From contig NZ_JAAHBP010000021.1 in the NCBI RefSeq assembly GCF_023184515.1, forward strand, positions 146,902 to 210,901: a DNA stretch of 64,000 nucleotides, given 5' to 3'. How positions within the stretch are numbered: the first letter of the stretch is position 1; every line of letters starts with the position of its first letter. The stretch is from Streptomyces sp. D2-8. Lineage in GTDB: Bacteria > Actinomycetota > Actinomycetes > Streptomycetales > Streptomycetaceae. Positions 21,080-29,333 of the stretch are shown here, piece after piece. The notes beneath the pieces were generated by a model that saw only the letters and a list, made by a program, of their open reading frames with translations, was not told the origin of the DNA and searched no databases. A program made the position numbers and the translations under genes.

Positions 21080-21751
21080 TCATCCCCCGGCGGAACCCCC
21101 GGAGCCCTCTGCCGGGTACGTGATGTGCCCCGCGACGGAGACCACGCCGTCGACGCTCCGGCACAGACGCTCGATCACCGGGATCAGGTTCCCGTCCTCG
21201 ACGGATCCACCGAGGCTCACGTGCCCTTCGTGCACCTCGACCGTCACGTCCCAGGCGACCGGCCCCAACGTTCGCCGCAGCACGTCCCCCGCGATCTCGT
21301 CGCGGATGGCGTCGTCACGGCGCAGGAAGATCCTCAGCAGGTCACCGCGGCTGACGATGCCCAGCAACCGGTCCGTCTCGTCCACGACGGGCAGTCGCTT
21401 GACGTTGTGGGCCGCCATGACGCGGGCCGCCTCGACCACGGTCCATTCCGGACGCGCGCACACAGCGGGCGCCGACATCAGCTCCTCGGCCCTGGCGCCT
21501 TCGGCCTTGGCACGCTCCCACGCCTCCGGATGCGGGACCGGCGCCAGCCCGGACGGGTCCGTCTGAGCCGAGGACTTGCGCAGCAGGTCGGCCTCGGACA
21601 CCACGCCGACGGGGCGATCGAGTTCGTCGACCACGGGCGCGGCGGTGACGTCGCTCTCGGTGAGCAGCCTGACGATCTCCTTGAACTGCGTGTCGCGCCG
21701 TGCTCGCACGACGTTCCGGGTCATGAGCTCTTCGACCGTGCGGTGGTGCAT
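21080..21751 (-). CDS. CBS-pair plus BON domain protein
   Basis: 223 aa. CBS1: VEELMTRNVVRARRDTQFKE and AAPVVDELDRPVGVVSEADL. CBS2: AEELMSAPAVCARPEWTVVE and RLPVVDETDRLLGIVSRGDL. BON: VTVEVHEGHVSLGGSVEDGN. Layout is the same as the proteins at 1407, 22792 and 31970. GGGAGAGG four bases before the ATG supports the start. It is divergent from the DUF1918-HTH-PPOX gene across 85 bases and convergent with hsp20. A nucleotide-sensing regulator is likely; its target is unknown. Confidence 0.92.
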   Translation of the reverse strand: MHHRTVEELMTRNVVRARRDTQFKEIVRLLTESDVTAAPVVDELDRPVGVVSEADLLRKSSAQTDPSGLAPVPHPEAWERAKAEGARAEELMSAPAVCARPEWTVVEAARVMAAHNVKRLPVVDETDRLLGIVSRGDLLRIFLRRDDAIRDEIAGDVLRRTLGPVAWDVTVEVHEGHVSLGGSVEDGNLIPVIERLCRSVDGVVSVAGHITYPAEGSGGSAGG

Positions 21752-21836
21752 GTCGCCTCTCCCTTCCGCCCGTGCGGCGGCACGCCGCCCGTGGGACGTT
21801 GGGTTACAGGAGCATTCTGAGGAAACGGCGGCGATC

Positions 21837-22766
21837 ATGCGAGCTCAACTGGGCGATCAACTCGTGGTCGAGAGCCCTGCCACCGGCGTCACCAGGCGGG
21901 ACGGCGAGATTGTCGGACTCCACCATGAGGATGGCACCCCACCCTATGACGTGCGCTGGTCGGACACGGGCGAGGTGACCCTCGTCTTTCCCGGCCCCGA
22001 CGCGCACATCCATCACATCGAGCACGGACCCGGCACCCCACACGAGCCCTCCCGGACACGCACCGACCGGGCAGCCGGGCGGACCGGCACCGAGCCCCGC
22101 ACCACCGCGCCGGGCAGGCCGCCCAACCCCGGTGACATCGGACGTCGCGTCGCCACCGAACGCGCACGTCAGGGACTGACCCGCGAGGAGACGGCCCGCC
22201 GCGCCGGAATGGCGCCGGAATACCTGGCCTATCTCGAGGAGCAGCCGGCCGACCCGACCGTGGCCAGTCTTGTCCGCCTGGCCGACGCGCTGGGTACCAC
22301 CAGCGGCGCTCTGCGCGGCGGCGGTGTCGACCTGCCGCCCGGCCGGGGCCAGGCACTCCCGCACCCCCGGCTGGTGGAACTGGGCCGTGACGCATGCCGC
22401 GCCCTGCTCTCCACGCACGGCGTGGGGCGCGTCTCGGTGTCGACACCCGACGGGCCGGCGGTGGTGCCGGTGAACTACGAGGTCGTCGACGACGCGATCG
22501 CGTTCCGGACCGCGCCGGCCCTGGTCCCGGCGATGGCCGTGGGATCGGACGTCGCCTTCGAGGTCGACCAGGTCGACACGGCCATGAGCCAGGGCTGGAG
22601 TGTGCTGGTCGTCGGGCCCGCGCGGGAGGTCACCGACCCCGCGGAGGAGGAAAGGCTGGCCGGACGCGCCCACACCGGGCCGTGGCCGGGAGGTGAACGC
22701 GCGATGTGGGTGTCGATCCGGCCCACGCGCATCACAGGGCGCCGTATCACGCCGGCCGAGCACTAG
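21837..22766 (+). CDS. DUF1918 - helix-turn-helix - PPOX fusion protein
   Basis: 309 aa with three domains. Residues 1-60 are DUF1918 (MRAQLGDQLVVESPATGVTR, PPYDVRWSDTGEVTLVFPGP). About 98-160 is a Cro/CI-type HTH (IGRRVATERARQGLTREETA, RRAGMAPEYLAYLEE, SLVRLADAL). About 180-309 is a pyridoxamine-phosphate-oxidase-like split barrel (ACRALLSTHGVGRVSVSTPD, GPAVVPVNYEVVDDAIAFRT). DUF1918 (Rv0569) and PPOX-type (Rv3129) proteins occur separately in the DosR regulon; here they are joined through a DNA-binding domain, suggesting a flavin- or redox-responsive regulator (inference). The ribosome site is weak (GAGG about 14 bases upstream). Confidence 0.88.
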   Translation: MRAQLGDQLVVESPATGVTRRDGEIVGLHHEDGTPPYDVRWSDTGEVTLVFPGPDAHIHHIEHGPGTPHEPSRTRTDRAAGRTGTEPRTTAPGRPPNPGDIGRRVATERARQGLTREETARRAGMAPEYLAYLEEQPADPTVASLVRLADALGTTSGALRGGGVDLPPGRGQALPHPRLVELGRDACRALLSTHGVGRVSVSTPDGPAVVPVNYEVVDDAIAFRTAPALVPAMAVGSDVAFEVDQVDTAMSQGWSVLVVGPAREVTDPAEEERLAGRAHTGPWPGGERAMWVSIRPTRITGRRITPAEH

Positions 22767-22791
22767 GCCGTGTCCGCCCCTGCCGACGCAC

Positions 22792-23457
22792 CTACTGCGG
22801 AGGTTCCGAGTCCGACTCGCCCGTGAGATGGGGATCGACGTCCACGACGCCCTCCACGGCGCGGATGAGCCGTACGGCGACCGAGATCAGCGAGGTGTCG
22901 CGGATGTGGCCGCGGAGGGTGACGACTCCCTCGTGCACATTCACGTGGATGCCGTGGCTGAAGCCCGGGAACAGGTAGGACACCACGGTGCGCCGTACCT
23001 CCTCCTCGATCTCCTCGTCCGGCCGCAGGAAGACCTTCAGCAGATCGGCACGGCTGACGATGCCCTGGAGCATGTCGACTTCGTCGACCACGGGCAGCCG
23101 TTTGACGTGCTTGACGGCCATGATCCTGGCCGCCTCGGCCAGCGTGGCGCCGGGGTGGACCGTGATCGCGGGTGTGCTCATGAGCTCCTCGGCCGTCACG
23201 GCCCCTGCCTTGGCGATGTCGGCCAGGCGCCGGCGCTGCTCCACGAGGCCGGGGTCGCTGTCGTGGAACTCCTCCTTGGCCAGCAGGTCGGCCTCGGAGA
23301 CGACCCCGATGACACGCCCTTCTCCCTCCAGCACCGGCATGGCGCTGACCTTCCACTGCTCCATGGTCCGGACGATCTCCTTGAACGGAGCGTCACGTCC
23401 GACCGCCACGACCGTCTGCGTCATCACATCGCTCACGATGTGAGGGGTCTCGGGCAC
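22792..23457 (-). CDS. CBS-pair plus BON domain protein
   Basis: 221 aa. CBS1: SDVMTQTVVAVGRDAPFKEI and AMPVLEGEGRVIGVVSEADL. CBS2: AEELMSTPAITVHPGATLAE and RLPVVDEVDMLQGIVSRADL. BON: IHVNVHEGVVTLRGHIRDTS. The GTG at 23457 is preceded by GAGGAGG at five bases. It follows the cyclic-nucleotide-binding gene by 18 bases in the same leftward unit, so the two putative nucleotide sensors are probably co-expressed. Confidence 0.92.
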   Translation of the reverse strand: MPETPHIVSDVMTQTVVAVGRDAPFKEIVRTMEQWKVSAMPVLEGEGRVIGVVSEADLLAKEEFHDSDPGLVEQRRRLADIAKAGAVTAEELMSTPAITVHPGATLAEAARIMAVKHVKRLPVVDEVDMLQGIVSRADLLKVFLRPDEEIEEEVRRTVVSYLFPGFSHGIHVNVHEGVVTLRGHIRDTSLISVAVRLIRAVEGVVDVDPHLTGESDSEPPQ

Positions 23458-23475
23458 TTGGGCCTCCTCGCCTCG

Positions 23476-23937
23476 TCAGGGCACCTCGCCCGCGCCGTAG
23501 GGCGCGTACAGGTCGAGCAGCCGCACCCGGGCGGACCTGAGCCGGCGTGCCAGCACACCGAGGACGTAGGTCGTGAGTTCGTGATCCAGCTCCGGGTCGG
23601 CGGCGCACAGCTCACGGACCGCAGCCGCGTCGAACTCGTAGGCCCGCACCGGGCTGCCGGCCTCGGCACCCAGATGCCACTGGTGGGGAGGCAGCAGCCA
23701 GGACCAGCCGAGCAGCCGTCCGGCGCCCAGGGTCTCGATGACCGCCGCCTGCCTGCCGGGCACGTGAAGGTCGAGGGACACCGTGCCCGTGTGGATGATC
23801 CAGAAGCGGTCGGCCTTGCCGCCCTCCTCGAAGATGCGCTCGCCCATCGCGAACGACACCTCGCGAGCGAGGGTCATGAGCCGCTCACGATGCTCCTTGG
23901 TCATGGCGCCGAAGACGCCGGTCCTCGCAACCACCAT
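23476..23937 (-). CDS. Stand-alone cyclic-nucleotide-binding (Crp-like) domain protein
   Basis: 153 aa. The whole protein is one CRP/cNMP-binding beta-roll: MGERIFEEGGKADRFWIIHT, GTVSLDLHVPGRQAAVIETL, GAGRLLGWSWLLPPHQWHLG, then a helical tail. There is no HTH, so it is not a Crp-type DNA-binding regulator. The usual phosphate-binding RxA arginine is not evident in the roll, so cAMP binding is uncertain. It could bind another ligand or regulate a partner, such as the adjacent CBS-BON protein. The region between this gene and the USP at 24151 is a 213-base divergent promoter region. Confidence 0.82.
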   Translation of the reverse strand: MVVARTGVFGAMTKEHRERLMTLAREVSFAMGERIFEEGGKADRFWIIHTGTVSLDLHVPGRQAAVIETLGAGRLLGWSWLLPPHQWHLGAEAGSPVRAYEFDAAAVRELCAADPELDHELTTYVLGVLARRLRSARVRLLDLYAPYGAGEVP

Positions 23938-24150
23938 GGACTTCCCTTCGCCATGACCTCGAAGCGGAGGCGGGCTCGTGTCCGGTCACGGACGGCCGCA
24001 TGACTCCACGATCGTCGCAATTCGGCACGGTGCAACCCGGGCCGAGATCTCCGACCGGGTCCCGCCCACGTGTCGCGACAGGCCCGGGGCGGTGCGACCG
24101 TGTTCACAGGGGGTTCTCAGCAGTGGCCAGGCAGGAAGGCGGTGGAAACC

Positions 24151-25026
24151 ATGGAGCTGCCACTGGTCGTGGGCGTCGACGGATCGGATTCCAGCCTGGA
24201 GGCGGTGGACTGGGCGGTGGACGAGGCGGCGCGCCACGGGCTGTCCCTGCGGCTCGTCTTCGCCTCGCTGTGGGAGCGCTACGAGGGAGCCCGCCCGTCC
24301 TTCAGCACCGACCGCGCGGCCGACAAGGTCATGGCCGAGCACATCACGGCGTCCTGCGCGGAACGTGCCCGGCTGCGCGACCCCGAGGTGAAGGTGTCGA
24401 GCGAGGTACTGCCCGACGACGCCGCGTCCGCGCTGCTGCACGCGGCTCATGAATCCTTCGCCCTGGTCACGGGTTCCCGCGGTCGCGGCGAGATCGCCGG
24501 GTTGCTGCTGGGATCGGTCGGCCTCACCGTGGCCGCCCGTGCCGTGTGCCCGGTCGTCGTGGTCCGCGGTGGGAGGCGGAACCAGCAGGGTTCCTACGGC
24601 CGCGTGGTGGTCGGCGTCGGTGACGCCTCCGACGGCTCGGCCGCCGTGCGCTTCGCCCTCCGCGAGGCCGAGGCACGCGGCTGCGCCCTGCACGCCGTAC
24701 GGGCCTGGCGCCGCCCCGCACATGAGCACGCGGACAGTCCCTTGATCGTGGACGACGCCGCCGGTTCACAGGAAGAACGGGCATCCGCTCTCCTCACCGA
24801 GGCACTGCGCGACGCCGCGGAGGACGACCCGCAGGTGGAAGTGGAGCGCCAAGCCGTCGAAGGCCCCGCCCACAAGGTCCTCCTGGACGCCTCGGCCGAT
24901 GCCGACCTGGTGGTCGTGGGTGCCCAGCGGCGGCACGGTCACTTCGGCCTGCAACTCGGCAGGACCGCCCATGCTCTGCTGCATCACGCCGCATGCCCGG
25001 TCGCCGTCGTCCCGCAGCGAGACTGA
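24151..25026 (+). CDS. Universal stress protein, tandem UspA domains
   Basis: 291 aa. Domain 1: LPLVVGVDGSDSSLEAVDWA and VTGSRGRGEIAGLLLGSVGL (complete ATP motif). Domain 2: VVVGVGDASDGSAAVRFALR and VVGAQRRHGHFGLQLGRTAH. It closely parallels the USP at 17208, including the degenerate second motif. The ATG at 24151 lies 11 bases after AGGAAGG; a GTG at 24142 is an alternative. It precedes the GH65 gene by 62 bases, probably in one transcript; the equivalent mycobacterial pair is Rv2005c-Rv2006. Confidence 0.93.
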   Translation: MELPLVVGVDGSDSSLEAVDWAVDEAARHGLSLRLVFASLWERYEGARPSFSTDRAADKVMAEHITASCAERARLRDPEVKVSSEVLPDDAASALLHAAHESFALVTGSRGRGEIAGLLLGSVGLTVAARAVCPVVVVRGGRRNQQGSYGRVVVGVGDASDGSAAVRFALREAEARGCALHAVRAWRRPAHEHADSPLIVDDAAGSQEERASALLTEALRDAAEDDPQVEVERQAVEGPAHKVLLDASADADLVVVGAQRRHGHFGLQLGRTAHALLHHAACPVAVVPQRD

Positions 25027-25088
25027 GCGCCGCCACACGGGCTCACGCTCCCGCACCATGCGTGAGGGGAGAAGGCGAGGGGCGACGG

Positions 25089-27488
25089 ATGCCGGAGTGG
25101 ATCTGGGAGTACGAGGGATACGACCCTGATGCCGAGCGGTTGCGCGAGTCGTTGTGCACGCTCGGCAACGGCTACGTCGCCACCCGCGGCGCCGTGCCGG
25201 AGAGCAGGGCGGGCCTGGTGCACTACCCGGCCACCTACGCCGCCGGGGTCTACAACCGCCTGGAGTCGACCGTCGCGGGACGCCGCGTCGTCAACGAGGA
25301 CCTCGTGAATCTTCCCAACTGGCTGCTCCTGCGGTTCCGTCTCCGCTCCGCCGACGGATCGGCGGGCCCCTGGTTCTCGCCCGACACTCACCGGTTGTCC
25401 GACTACCGGCACACCCTGGATCTGCGCCGAGCCACACTGACGCGTACCTTCCGGTACCGGGACGACGAGGCGGGCATGCTGGGCGTGGAGCAGAGTCGCC
25501 TGGTGGACATGGCGGACCCCCACCTGTGCGCGCTGCGGACCGTCCTCACGGCCGAGGAGTGGTCGGGCGAGGTCGAGGTCGAATCCGTCCTCGACGGCGA
25601 TGCGACCAACAGCAACGTCCACCGCTACCGGTCGCTCAACGGAGATCACCTGACCCGGATACGGACGGGAGAGGCGGGCACCGACACGACGTGGCTGCGG
25701 TGCCGGACCAGCAGCTCCGACATCGGTATCAGCATGGCGGCGCGCACGGTCGTCGTCGGGCAGTCGCCCACGTCGTCCGAGCTTCGCCCGTCCCGTCACC
25801 GAGCCGTCCACCGACTGGTGATCCCGATCGCTCCGGGACGGCCCGCCGTGGTCGAGAAGACCGCGGCCCTGTTCACCTCACGCGACCCGGCGATCGGTGA
25901 CCCGCTCGCCGCGGCGCTCGACCGCGTGACCACAGCCGGGGACTTCCCGGCGATTCTCGCCTCCCACGTCGCGGCGTGGGCGCGGTTGTGGCGCCGCGCG
26001 GACCTCCAGGTACCCGGAGACGCGGGCCGTGTCCTGCGCCTGCACCTGTTCCACGTGTTGCAGACACTGTCGCCGCACACCGCGGAACTGGACGTGGGCG
26101 TGCCGGCCCGCGGACTGCACGGCGAGGCGTACCGGGGCCACGTCTTCTGGGACGAGCTGTTCGTCCTGCCGTATCTGAACCTGCACCTCCCGGAGGTCTC
26201 GCGGGCCCTGCTGAACTACCGTCACCGGCGCCTTCCCCAGGCCTGCCGAGCCGCTCACGCGGCAGGCCGGAGCGGGGCCATGTACCCGTGGCAGAGCGGC
26301 AGCGACGGCCGTGAGGAAACCCAGCAGCTGCACCTCAACCCCCGTTCGGGCCGCTGGCTGCCCGACAACTCCCGGCTCCAGCACCACGTCGGCTCCGCCG
26401 TCGCCTACAACGTGTGGCAGTACTGCGAAGCCACCGGCGACACCGAGTACCTGCACACCAAGGGCGCGGAGATGCTGTTGCAGATCGCCCGCTTCTGGGC
26501 GGACAGCGCCGAGTTCGCGCCCGAGGACGGCCGCTACCGCATCCGCGGCGTGGTCGGCCCCGACGAGTACCACGACAGCTACCCCGACGCCGCCCGGCCG
26601 GGACTGGACGACAACGCGTACACCAACGTCACCGCCGCCTGGGTCCTCGGCCGCGCCCTCGACCTCGTACAGCGCCTGCCCGCATGGCGCCGAGAGGAAC
26701 TGTTCGAGCGCATCGGGCTGGACGGCGGCGAACTCCCCGCATGGGACGAGATCTCCCGGCGGTTGCGGGTTCCGTTCCACCGGGGCGTCATCAGCCAGTT
26801 CGACGGGTACGGCGATCTCGCCGAGCTGGACTGGGAGGCGTACCGGGCGCGCTACCACAGCATCCGGCGGCTGGACCGGATCCTCGAGGCCGAGGGCGAC
26901 ACCGTCAACCGGTACCAAGCCTCCAAGCAGGCCGACGTGCTGATGCTCGGTTACCTCTTCTCGGCCGCCGAGCTGCGGGACCTGTTCCGCCGCCTCGGCT
27001 ACGCCATGGACGACGCGATCTGGCGCAGGACCGTCGACTACTACCTCAGGCGCACGAGCCACGGATCCACTCTCAGCGGCCTCGTCCACGCCTGGGTCCT
27101 CGCGCGGGCCAGACAGGCCGAAGCCTGGAGGTACTGCCGGGAAGCCCTGGAACAGGATGTCGCCGACCTCCAGGGCGGCACGACCGGTGAAGGCATCCAC
27201 CTCGGTGCCATGGCCGGCACCCTGGACCTGGTGCAGCGCGGCCTGACCGGACTGGAGCCCCGCGAGGACGCCCTCCGGCTGGACCCGGTGCCCCTTCCGG
27301 CGCTGTCCGAGTACGGGTTCTCGCTGCGCTACCGAGGCCACTGGGGCGTGAGCGTACGGCTGCAGCGCGGACAGCTGCGGCTCGGCGTGCCCGACTCGGA
27401 GGAATCACCGATCCGTGTGGTGCTGCCCGACCGTGCCGTGACCGTCGCGCCGGGAGAGGCCTGCACGCTCCAGCTTCCGCAGGACTGA
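25089..27488 (+). CDS. Glycoside hydrolase family 65 protein (trehalose/maltose hydrolase or phosphorylase)
   Basis: 799 aa, full GH65 length. N-terminal beta-sandwich: ESLCTLGNGYVATRGAVPES, then AGVYNRL. The (alpha/alpha)6 catalytic barrel has GHVFWDELFVLPYLNLHLPE and MYPWQSGSDGREETQ. The general-acid glutamate is Glu493 in RGVVGPDEYHDSYPD. YQASKQADVLMLGYLF and RRTSHGSTLSGLVHAWVLA are also conserved. GH65 enzymes act on alpha-glucosides such as trehalose or maltose by phosphorolysis or hydrolysis; sequence reading cannot decide which. Rv2006 (otsB1) of the DosR regulon carries a GH65 part fused behind HAD/OtsB domains; here the GH65 part is a separate gene. Confidence 0.9.
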   Translation: MPEWIWEYEGYDPDAERLRESLCTLGNGYVATRGAVPESRAGLVHYPATYAAGVYNRLESTVAGRRVVNEDLVNLPNWLLLRFRLRSADGSAGPWFSPDTHRLSDYRHTLDLRRATLTRTFRYRDDEAGMLGVEQSRLVDMADPHLCALRTVLTAEEWSGEVEVESVLDGDATNSNVHRYRSLNGDHLTRIRTGEAGTDTTWLRCRTSSSDIGISMAARTVVVGQSPTSSELRPSRHRAVHRLVIPIAPGRPAVVEKTAALFTSRDPAIGDPLAAALDRVTTAGDFPAILASHVAAWARLWRRADLQVPGDAGRVLRLHLFHVLQTLSPHTAELDVGVPARGLHGEAYRGHVFWDELFVLPYLNLHLPEVSRALLNYRHRRLPQACRAAHAAGRSGAMYPWQSGSDGREETQQLHLNPRSGRWLPDNSRLQHHVGSAVAYNVWQYCEATGDTEYLHTKGAEMLLQIARFWADSAEFAPEDGRYRIRGVVGPDEYHDSYPDAARPGLDDNAYTNVTAAWVLGRALDLVQRLPAWRREELFERIGLDGGELPAWDEISRRLRVPFHRGVISQFDGYGDLAELDWEAYRARYHSIRRLDRILEAEGDTVNRYQASKQADVLMLGYLFSAAELRDLFRRLGYAMDDAIWRRTVDYYLRRTSHGSTLSGLVHAWVLARARQAEAWRYCREALEQDVADLQGGTTGEGIHLGAMAGTLDLVQRGLTGLEPREDALRLDPVPLPALSEYGFSLRYRGHWGVSVRLQRGQLRLGVPDSEESPIRVVLPDRAVTVAPGEACTLQLPQD

Positions 27489-27553
27489 TCCGTCCGGTAC
27501 GCCGATGGGTGCGTCCTGATGCCGCGGCGTGAGACCTGTTGCACACTTTCGGC

Positions 27554-28279
27554 ATGCCCGAGGAGCAGTCGCAGCCGCCCCCTCCCGAGTCACTGCTGCA
27601 GGTGATCGACAACCTCGCCCGGTTCCACCGAGAGCATGAGGAGTACTACTCACAGGCCCCGTTGCGGCAGGCCGGCGAACTGCAAGCGCGATCCCGGGCG
27701 CTGAAGGCCCTGGCCGACCGGTGGAGCGTGGTCGAGGCCGGTGAGCAGACCTCGGCGATCCCGTTCGCGGGGGCGGAGGATCTGAACGCTCCGGGGCTCG
27801 TGGCGGAGTCGGGGATTCTCTTCATGGAAGGGGAGAACGAGCCCGCCGAGCTCCGGAGGCTGAAGCGCGAAGTCGGACTGGTCGCCGACGAGACCGCGCA
27901 CGGCGGTGTCTGGCTGGCCCGGGCGATGGAGCAGGCCTGGGAGATCGCGGGTGGTCTGGCCGCTCACCCGGCGCTTGCGGACCTGCTGGGGGAGCGGCAC
28001 CGGATCATCGCCAATGACTGGCAGGCGGCCGGCCTGCAGGCTCTGGTGGCGCGGCTGCTGCGCCGCGCACTCGACCTGCTGACCCAGGTCGACTTCTCTC
28101 CGGCGGCGCTTCGAGCCGACCTGCGAAGCGGGCGGAAGGCCCCCGCCTACCTCTATTCGGCTTCCGAGCTGCTCGACCGGGCTGCCGACCTGATGGCGGA
28201 GTCGGCGACGCTGGTGCACGAGAACGAAAGGCGCTGGCGCATGTTCCGTGCGCGAGTTCACGAGTTGCAGGCCGGGTGA
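27554..28279 (+). CDS. Hypothetical helical protein
   Basis: 241 aa, not recognised. It is almost wholly alpha-helical by composition. It begins with a Pro-rich segment (EEQSQPPPPESLLQVIDNLA) and continues FHREHEEYYSQAPLRQAGEL. The middle AVEAGEQTSAIPFAGAEDLN region is followed by long amphipathic helices to the C-terminus (ALDLLTQVDFSPAALRADLR, AADLMAESATLVHENERRW). No membrane segment or signal peptide. No clear ribosome site for the ATG at 27554; a TTG five codons earlier is possible. It lies between the GH65 gene and the ion-channel gene on the same strand. Confidence 0.75.
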   Translation: MPEEQSQPPPPESLLQVIDNLARFHREHEEYYSQAPLRQAGELQARSRALKALADRWSVVEAGEQTSAIPFAGAEDLNAPGLVAESGILFMEGENEPAELRRLKREVGLVADETAHGGVWLARAMEQAWEIAGGLAAHPALADLLGERHRIIANDWQAAGLQALVARLLRRALDLLTQVDFSPAALRADLRSGRKAPAYLYSASELLDRAADLMAESATLVHENERRWRMFRARVHELQAG

Positions 28280-28415
28280 GCCGGCGGACACCGGAGTGGT
28301 CTCGTCGCGAGAGATCCGGGTTCGGCGAGCAGGGTCGGCACGGGTGGCAGGGCGGCGGCCTTCGCCGTCGGCGCCGCGGCGGTCCGATCCGCGCCACAGG
28401 CCGTGGGAGACGCGC

Positions 28416-29333
28416 ATGGAGTGGTTGGTCTCACTGGCGGGAGCCGGGCTGGTCATGGCCGCTCTGCGAGACCTGTTCCATACCCTCTGGCACCCCACAC
28501 GGCACGGCGGCCTGAGCCGACTCGTCATGACCGCGCTGTGGAGACTCTCCCATCATGTGCGGGCGCGCAGGCGCGTGGCCGGACTCGTCGGCCCGCTCGC
28601 CATGGTGACGGTGGTCGGTATGTGGGCCACCACGATCATCCTGGGCTGGGCCATCGTCTACTGGCCCCACATGCCCGAGGCGTTCACCTTCACCGGCGGC
28701 TCACGGCCCGCGCAACAGGTGGACCTGCTCGACGCTCTCTACCTGTCGCTCGTCACCGTGGCCACTCTCGGACTCGGGGACGTCGTGCCGGCCGAGGGCT
28801 GGCTCCGCGTCGCAGCGCCGTTGGAAGCGCTCGTCGGGTTCGCCCTCCTGACCGCCACCGTCTCCTGGGTCCTCGAGATCTATCCGGCCCTGACCCGCAG
28901 AAGAGTCCTGGCGGTCCGTCTGGCTCTCCTGCGCGGCTCGGACCCGGCAACGGAGCAACTCGACTGCGCTGTGGGGGCTCTGCTGCTGGACGGCCTCGCC
29001 ACCGAGGTCGTGCGGGTCCGCATCGACTTCACCCAGTACGCGGAGGCGTACTACTTCCATGACGGTGAGGACCACGCCTCACTGGCGGCCATGGTCGGCT
29101 ACGCCTTGGACCTCGCCCGGCGCGGGCAGGCCGCCAGGCGGCCGGACGTGCGTCTCACCGGCGACGTGCTGGCCGGCGCCCTCGACGACCTCGCCGACGT
29201 CCTGGACCAGCGCTTTCTGCACACCGGTGGCACCCCGACGGACGTCTTCGCCGCGTACGCCGCCGACCACGGGCGCAGTCTCACACCCCCTGAACGCCGC
29301 AACGGTGGTTCCCTGCACGGCGGGAGCCGTTGA
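28416..29333 (+). CDS. Two-pore-helix-type ion channel protein (KcsA/ion_trans_2-like)
   Basis: 305 aa. Membrane helices at about residues 1-20, 62-88, a pore loop and 130-155. The pore has DALYLSLVTVATLGLGDVVP, in which TLGLGD replaces the TVGYGD potassium filter, so selectivity may be relaxed. The C-terminal half is cytosolic and helical and carries no RCK/TrkA-N domain. Two separate TrkA proteins at 41405 and 42058 could supply that function (speculative). GGGAGA precedes the ATG. The stop overlaps the P-type ATPase start (TGATG), so the two are translationally coupled. Confidence 0.85.
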   Translation: MEWLVSLAGAGLVMAALRDLFHTLWHPTRHGGLSRLVMTALWRLSHHVRARRRVAGLVGPLAMVTVVGMWATTIILGWAIVYWPHMPEAFTFTGGSRPAQQVDLLDALYLSLVTVATLGLGDVVPAEGWLRVAAPLEALVGFALLTATVSWVLEIYPALTRRRVLAVRLALLRGSDPATEQLDCAVGALLLDGLATEVVRVRIDFTQYAEAYYFHDGEDHASLAAMVGYALDLARRGQAARRPDVRLTGDVLAGALDDLADVLDQRFLHTGGTPTDVFAAYAADHGRSLTPPERRNGGSLHGGSR

